From an uncultured bacterium (GTDB lineage Bacteria > Patescibacteriota > Minisyncoccia > Phycocordibacterales > PALSA-1337), in NCBI GenBank assembly GCA_903905325.1, contig CAIVGA010000036.1, positions 1 to 14,324 on the forward strand: a stretch of DNA of 14,324 bases, in the 5' to 3' direction. Position 1 is the stretch's first letter; each line of letters starts with the position of its first letter. Positions 12,801 through 14,324 of this stretch are shown here, in pieces. The notes under the pieces were generated by a model that was given only the letters and a program-made list of their open reading frames with translations, did no database searches and was not told where the DNA came from. A program made the position numbers and the translations under genes.

Positions 12801-14289
12801 CAGGAATACCACTAGATGTAGTAGTTCCGTCATAAACTTTTGAATCCACCGTTGGATAAACTGTTATGTGAAGACGTGTAATATCTGCGACCTTCGATGG
12901 CTGAGTGAGACTGTAATTTGGTGAAGAACTTCCTACGAGTGAAAGCGGTGCAATATTTATATTATAATTATTGTAAATATTCTTATCTGGGAATGAAGCG
13001 TCGATGGTTGTAGTGGCAAGAGTTACATTTCCAAGATCTGCCGCAATAACACCATTTAATGAAGGTGTTCCAGTAGTAGTTGCCAAAGTTGTACCGTCAT
13101 AAGCTTTGTTATTTACGCTAAAACCAGTAACCGTAAGGGTCTTTGGAGTAATAATACCGGTTGTTGTAGCTGGTGTAACGGCATAATCTGCACCCCCAAC
13201 TCCGTCATGTACATTACCGCTTGGAGTTAAGATTTTATTTGTACCAGCATCTGCAGTGTCGAAGGACTGACTAAAACCTAATGAATCACCACTAATAAGT
13301 GTTCCACTGGTAACAGTTGGAACGTCTGTTGAATTTGTGTTACCGTTATAAACTTTCGTACTCGAAGCAGCGGCAACAGTTATTGGACGTTGCAATATAG
13401 TACCAGTGGTTGTCGCGAACGTAACGTGATAGTTTGCACCTCCGTTTCCATCATTGACTATTCCAGAAGGAGTTAGAATTTTACCATTTCCAGCTGTCTT
13501 ATTGTTGAATGATTGAGACCAGACAGGTGCTGTATCACCACTAACAATAGTAGAACTTGAAATAATCACAGGTGTACCAGTAGAAACTGTAGTGCCATCA
13601 TAAACCTTTGTGTCTGTAGCAGCAGACACTGTGATATCAAGACGTGTGATATTGGCGTTTGGTGTCAGAGGCAAAAGATTGAAATCATCCGCAAGTGTTC
13701 CGACATACGGTGTTCCGGTCAAAACTAGGCCAGAAACTGTAATAGGCTTATTATTGCCTACGTTTCTGCCACCAGGGTCACTAAAAGTAGCAGTAAGACC
13801 CGAGGTATCCAATGACACAGTATCTCCAGAATAAAGACCTTGTAGTGTAGGCGTGCCAGTGGCAGTAACTACCGTTGTACCATCATAGACTTTATTACTA
13901 AATGAAATTCCTTTGATTACGACGTCCGCTTTACCAACATTTATGCTAGACGTCTGGGTCGTCGTAGCATATGTAGAGGTCTTAGGAGTGAAAGTAACGG
14001 AAAGAGTTTGGCCGTTTCCACCTGGAAGAATAGCTCCAACATCTGGAGTATAAGAAAGTGTACCTTGACTGTTTGGAATTACTGCACTGGTGTTAGGATC
14101 TGTCGCTACCGCATTCAGTTGATTACTTACTCCTTTCTTCAAAGGTGTTCCGTAAGTTATATTGTTTGGAACCCATGTAATAATCGGGGTCAACGGCCCA
14201 ACATTCGCCATCGCACTTCCTGAATAAATAAAGAGACTTGAAGCGATGATGATACCTGCACCAATTTTCTTCAAAGATGAGTAGTTCAT
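9859..14289 (-). CDS. Large secreted YDG/MBG-repeat protein with C-terminal dockerin
   Basis: This 1476-residue protein begins with a signal peptide (1-29, basic MNYSSLKK, hydrophobic core, SAMA end). Order of parts: an Ig-like domain of the ITYGTPL...LNA type (about 35-120); eleven YDG repeats (121-1070), each opening with a KxYDG-like motif; two MBG-type repeats (1071-1153 with VYGNPDP, 1154-1236 with EWGSSDP); an HYR domain (1237-1320) with Cys 1283 and 1300; a second Ig-like domain (1321-1398) with ITLLGSNPVVITAGSIYNDAG; a Ser/Gly linker (1399-1425); and a dockerin (1426-1476). It has no membrane helix or sortase motif at its end, so the dockerin is its only visible means of attachment. 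The probable role is a long, stiff surface stalk or adhesin held by the cohesin-like protein encoded next. No enzymatic domain is visible. The composition is very rich in Thr, Ser and Gly, and there are only two Cys beyond the signal peptide. Confidence 0.9.
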   Translation of the reverse strand: MNYSSLKKIGAGIIIASSLFIYSGSAMANVGPLTPIITWVPNNITYGTPLKKGVSNQLNAVATDPNTSAVIPNSQGTLSYTPDVGAILPGGNGQTLSVTFTPKTSTYATTTQTSSINVGKADVVIKGISFSNKVYDGTTVVTATGTPTLQGLYSGDTVSLDTSGLTATFSDPGGRNVGNNKPITVSGLVLTGTPYVGTLADDFNLLPLTPNANITRLDITVSAATDTKVYDGTTVSTGTPVIISSSTIVSGDTAPVWSQSFNNKTAGNGKILTPSGIVNDGNGGANYHVTFATTTGTILQRPITVAAASSTKVYNGNTNSTDVPTVTSGTLISGDSLGFSQSFDTADAGTNKILTPSGNVHDGVGGADYAVTPATTTGIITPKTLTVTGFSVNNKAYDGTTLATTTGTPSLNGVIAADLGNVTLATTTIDASFPDKNIYNNYNINIAPLSLVGSSSPNYSLTQPSKVADITRLHITVYPTVDSKVYDGTTTSSGIPVVSTSTPLAIGDVGTFSQVFGNKNASTTKNLIPSGTIADASSTDMTGNYAINFTTLPIGSISPLPLTVTATSSTKIYDGATTSPSLPDITSGSIVGTDTFGFIESYDTKDIGTAKVLTPSGHVHDGVGGIDYAVTFASTTDGTITAKDLTVSGAVAQDKQYDSTASSTVDFTSAILVGVVGTEDVSLATSSYVATFNDANVGPSKPVTVNGVALAGADKGNYTISQPTGLTANITQASITITAEPNIKIYDGDITASTTPTVSGLQGSTDTVTGLAETYDTKNVGTGKTLSVSAYTVNDGNTGGNYAVSTVSTSTGEIDTRAITVTASANNKVYDGTTTASATPTITSGTLGIGDSAGFIETYKDKNVGTDKTLIPAGIVNDGYSGANYNVTFNKSYNGVITKATLTVSGVTADSKTYDSTTTTTVSGSGSLVSVISPDSVFLVGTSTATFNNKNVGVEKTVTTTGLSLTGDDAVDYSLTQPTLSADITKAPLTITAQTNSKTYDANITASTTPTVSGLQGSTDTVTGLAETYDNANAGTGKTLSVSTYTVNDDNDGGNYAVSAVSTSTGVITQYNISVQADHQSKVYGNPDPSPLTYLVTEGSLQGEDGFSGSLTRDSGENVGSYSINQGSLIAGGNGGNNYNLAFSTSSLDINPRPITITAYDLGKEWGSSDPTLTAHITSGTLAEGDSLTGTPARDTSKNDIGTTSITHGTIDITDGESSAGSNYDITFVKGTFTISDTVPPVITDGTTPGNITAEATEASGTIVTFDLPSATDNHDATTTVSCTPEPGSVFALGTTTVTCSASDISGNHATSTSFDVTVRDTTPPVITLLGSNPVVITAGSIYNDAGVTAIDSVDGDITSHVVASSTVNANVVGAYSVVYTVSDAVGNIATSTRLISVNPAPSSSSGTMTGGGGAGIPSGVAGGGDMNGDGQTDAQDFATLMANWGKTGPNILADLNHDGQVDISDFVILMANWTK
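9862..10014 (-). other. Dockerin domain (two calcium-binding repeats)
   Basis: Repeat 1 (residues 1426-1447) reads DMNGDGQTDAQDFATLMANW and repeat 2 (1455-1476) DLNHDGQVDISDFVILMANW. Each has D, N, D, Q, D and D at loop positions 1, 3, 5, 7, 9 and 12, the F-hand calcium pattern of dockerins, with a nine-residue connector including GKTGPN. The DFxxLMANW form is the non-cellulosomal type seen in many environmental bacteria. The two halves are near copies of each other, giving the domain its usual twofold symmetry. Confidence 0.9.
10330..10581 (-). other. HYR domain
   Basis: Residues 1237-1320: DTVPPVITDGTTPGNITAEA, then VTFDLPSATDNHDATTTVSC, and GTTTVTCSASDISGNHATSTSFDVTV. The two Cys (1283, 1300), the ATDN motif and the SDxSGN motif are characteristic of HYR repeats, which are adhesion-associated Ig-like domains. 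Confidence 0.85.
10582..11079 (-). repeat. Two MBG-type repeats
   Basis: Residues 1071-1153 and 1154-1236. The first has KVYGNPDPSPLTY, EGSLQGEDGFSGSLTRDSGENVGSYSI and NYNLAF; the second has KEWGSSDPTLTA, SGTLAEGDSLTGTPARDTSKNDIGTTSI and NYDITFVKGTFTI. These are the hallmarks of MBG repeats in bacterial surface proteins. Confidence 0.85.
11200..11280 (-). repeat. Copy 2 of an 81-base near-identical repeat
   Basis: This part of YDG unit 11 (residues 1004-1030) matches 11962-12042 at 75 of 81 positions by my own count. The copies are 762 bases (254 codons) apart, equal to three YDG units. The identity is far above that between other units, so the duplication or conversion is recent. Confidence 0.85.
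11962..12042 (-). repeat. Copy 1 of an 81-base near-identical repeat
   Basis: Part of YDG unit 8 (residues 750-776), encoding TPTVSGLQGSTDTVTGLAET; partner of 11200-11280. The similarity continues at a lower level through the rest of both units (GTGKTLSVS-YTVND, GGNYAVS-VSTSTG). Confidence 0.85.
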
Positions 14290-14324
14290 AATAGTTTACT
14301 AAATTAATTTTTAATATATTTTTA

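Larger units (their letters stand above)
11080..13929 (-). repeat. Array of eleven YDG repeats
   Basis: Units begin near residues 121, 217, 302, 384, 473, 561, 644, 733, 818, 900 and 987, each 82-96 residues long. Each opens with a strand such as ITVTA or LTVSG, then KxYDGTT (YDS or YDA in units 7, 10 and 11; YNG in 3). Two types alternate. Type A has a short ending, NYxLxxPxxxAxIT (units 1, 4, 7, 10). Type B has the PSGxVxDGxGGxxYxVT ending or its variant (units 2, 3, 5, 6, 8, 9, 11). Confidence 0.85.

Noticed and set aside
11080..13929. Regularly spaced repeats considered as a CRISPR array or other DNA repeat locus
   Set aside because: The period (about 250-290 bases) is far too long, the repeats are degenerate at DNA level and keep one open frame; they are protein domain repeats.
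14290..14324. TATATT about 25 bases before the start of the large surface protein, considered as its -10 box
   Set aside because: The sequence is almost pure A and T and the place for a -35 is beyond the right edge, so it cannot be judged.

Overview
The window is a bacterial ribosomal-protein gene region in which all 20 genes lie on the minus strand. It reads from right to left. The likely source is a Candidate Phyla Radiation (Patescibacteria) bacterium, probably of the Parcubacteria/Paceibacteria type. The reasons are: rplO follows rpsE directly with no rpmD (L30), a loss typical of that radiation; several ribosomal proteins carry Lys/Ala-rich or Gly/Arg-rich tails; L24 is short; Shine-Dalgarno sequences are essentially absent; and CPR-style surface proteins (YDG/MBG repeats, Cys-pair repeats) sit beside the housekeeping genes. 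The phylum call is inference from these traits, not from a search.

Right part (14289 to 9143): a two-gene surface unit. A 1476-residue secreted protein has an N-terminal Ig-like domain, eleven YDG repeats, two MBG-type repeats, an HYR domain, a second Ig-like domain, a Gly/Ser linker and a C-terminal two-repeat dockerin, with no membrane anchor. Two bases downstream begins a 237-residue protein with a signal peptide, a cohesin-like domain, a low-complexity linker and a C-terminal membrane anchor. The simplest reading is that the second protein displays cohesin on the cell surface and holds the dockerin-tipped first protein. This is the most interesting system in the window.

Middle right (9119 to 8650): a terminator, then a small four-helix membrane protein of unknown function, apparently expressed from an extended -10 promoter as a leaderless mRNA.

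Centre and left (8620 to 1): S19-L22-S3-L16-L29-S17-L14-L24-L5, then a terminator, an inserted 413-residue membrane/Cys-repeat protein with its own promoter, then S14-S8-L6-L18-S5-L15-SecY (SecY runs off the window). The S10/spc order is conserved, but S19 starts its own transcription unit, with no L2 beside it, and the spc part is split between L5 and S14. Promoters of the TTGACA-17-TAGTAT type, often with an extended TGn, are visible before S19, S17 and S14. The S19 and S14 transcripts are both predicted to begin exactly at the base of a 5'-terminal hairpin. The S14 leader also holds a 39-nt compound hairpin capped by GAAA, a candidate autoregulatory site.

No gene is convincing on the plus strand, and no tRNA, rRNA, CRISPR or insertion sequence is visible. 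The longest gene-free stretch is 183 bases (3260-3442), which is filled by the S14 promoter and leader.
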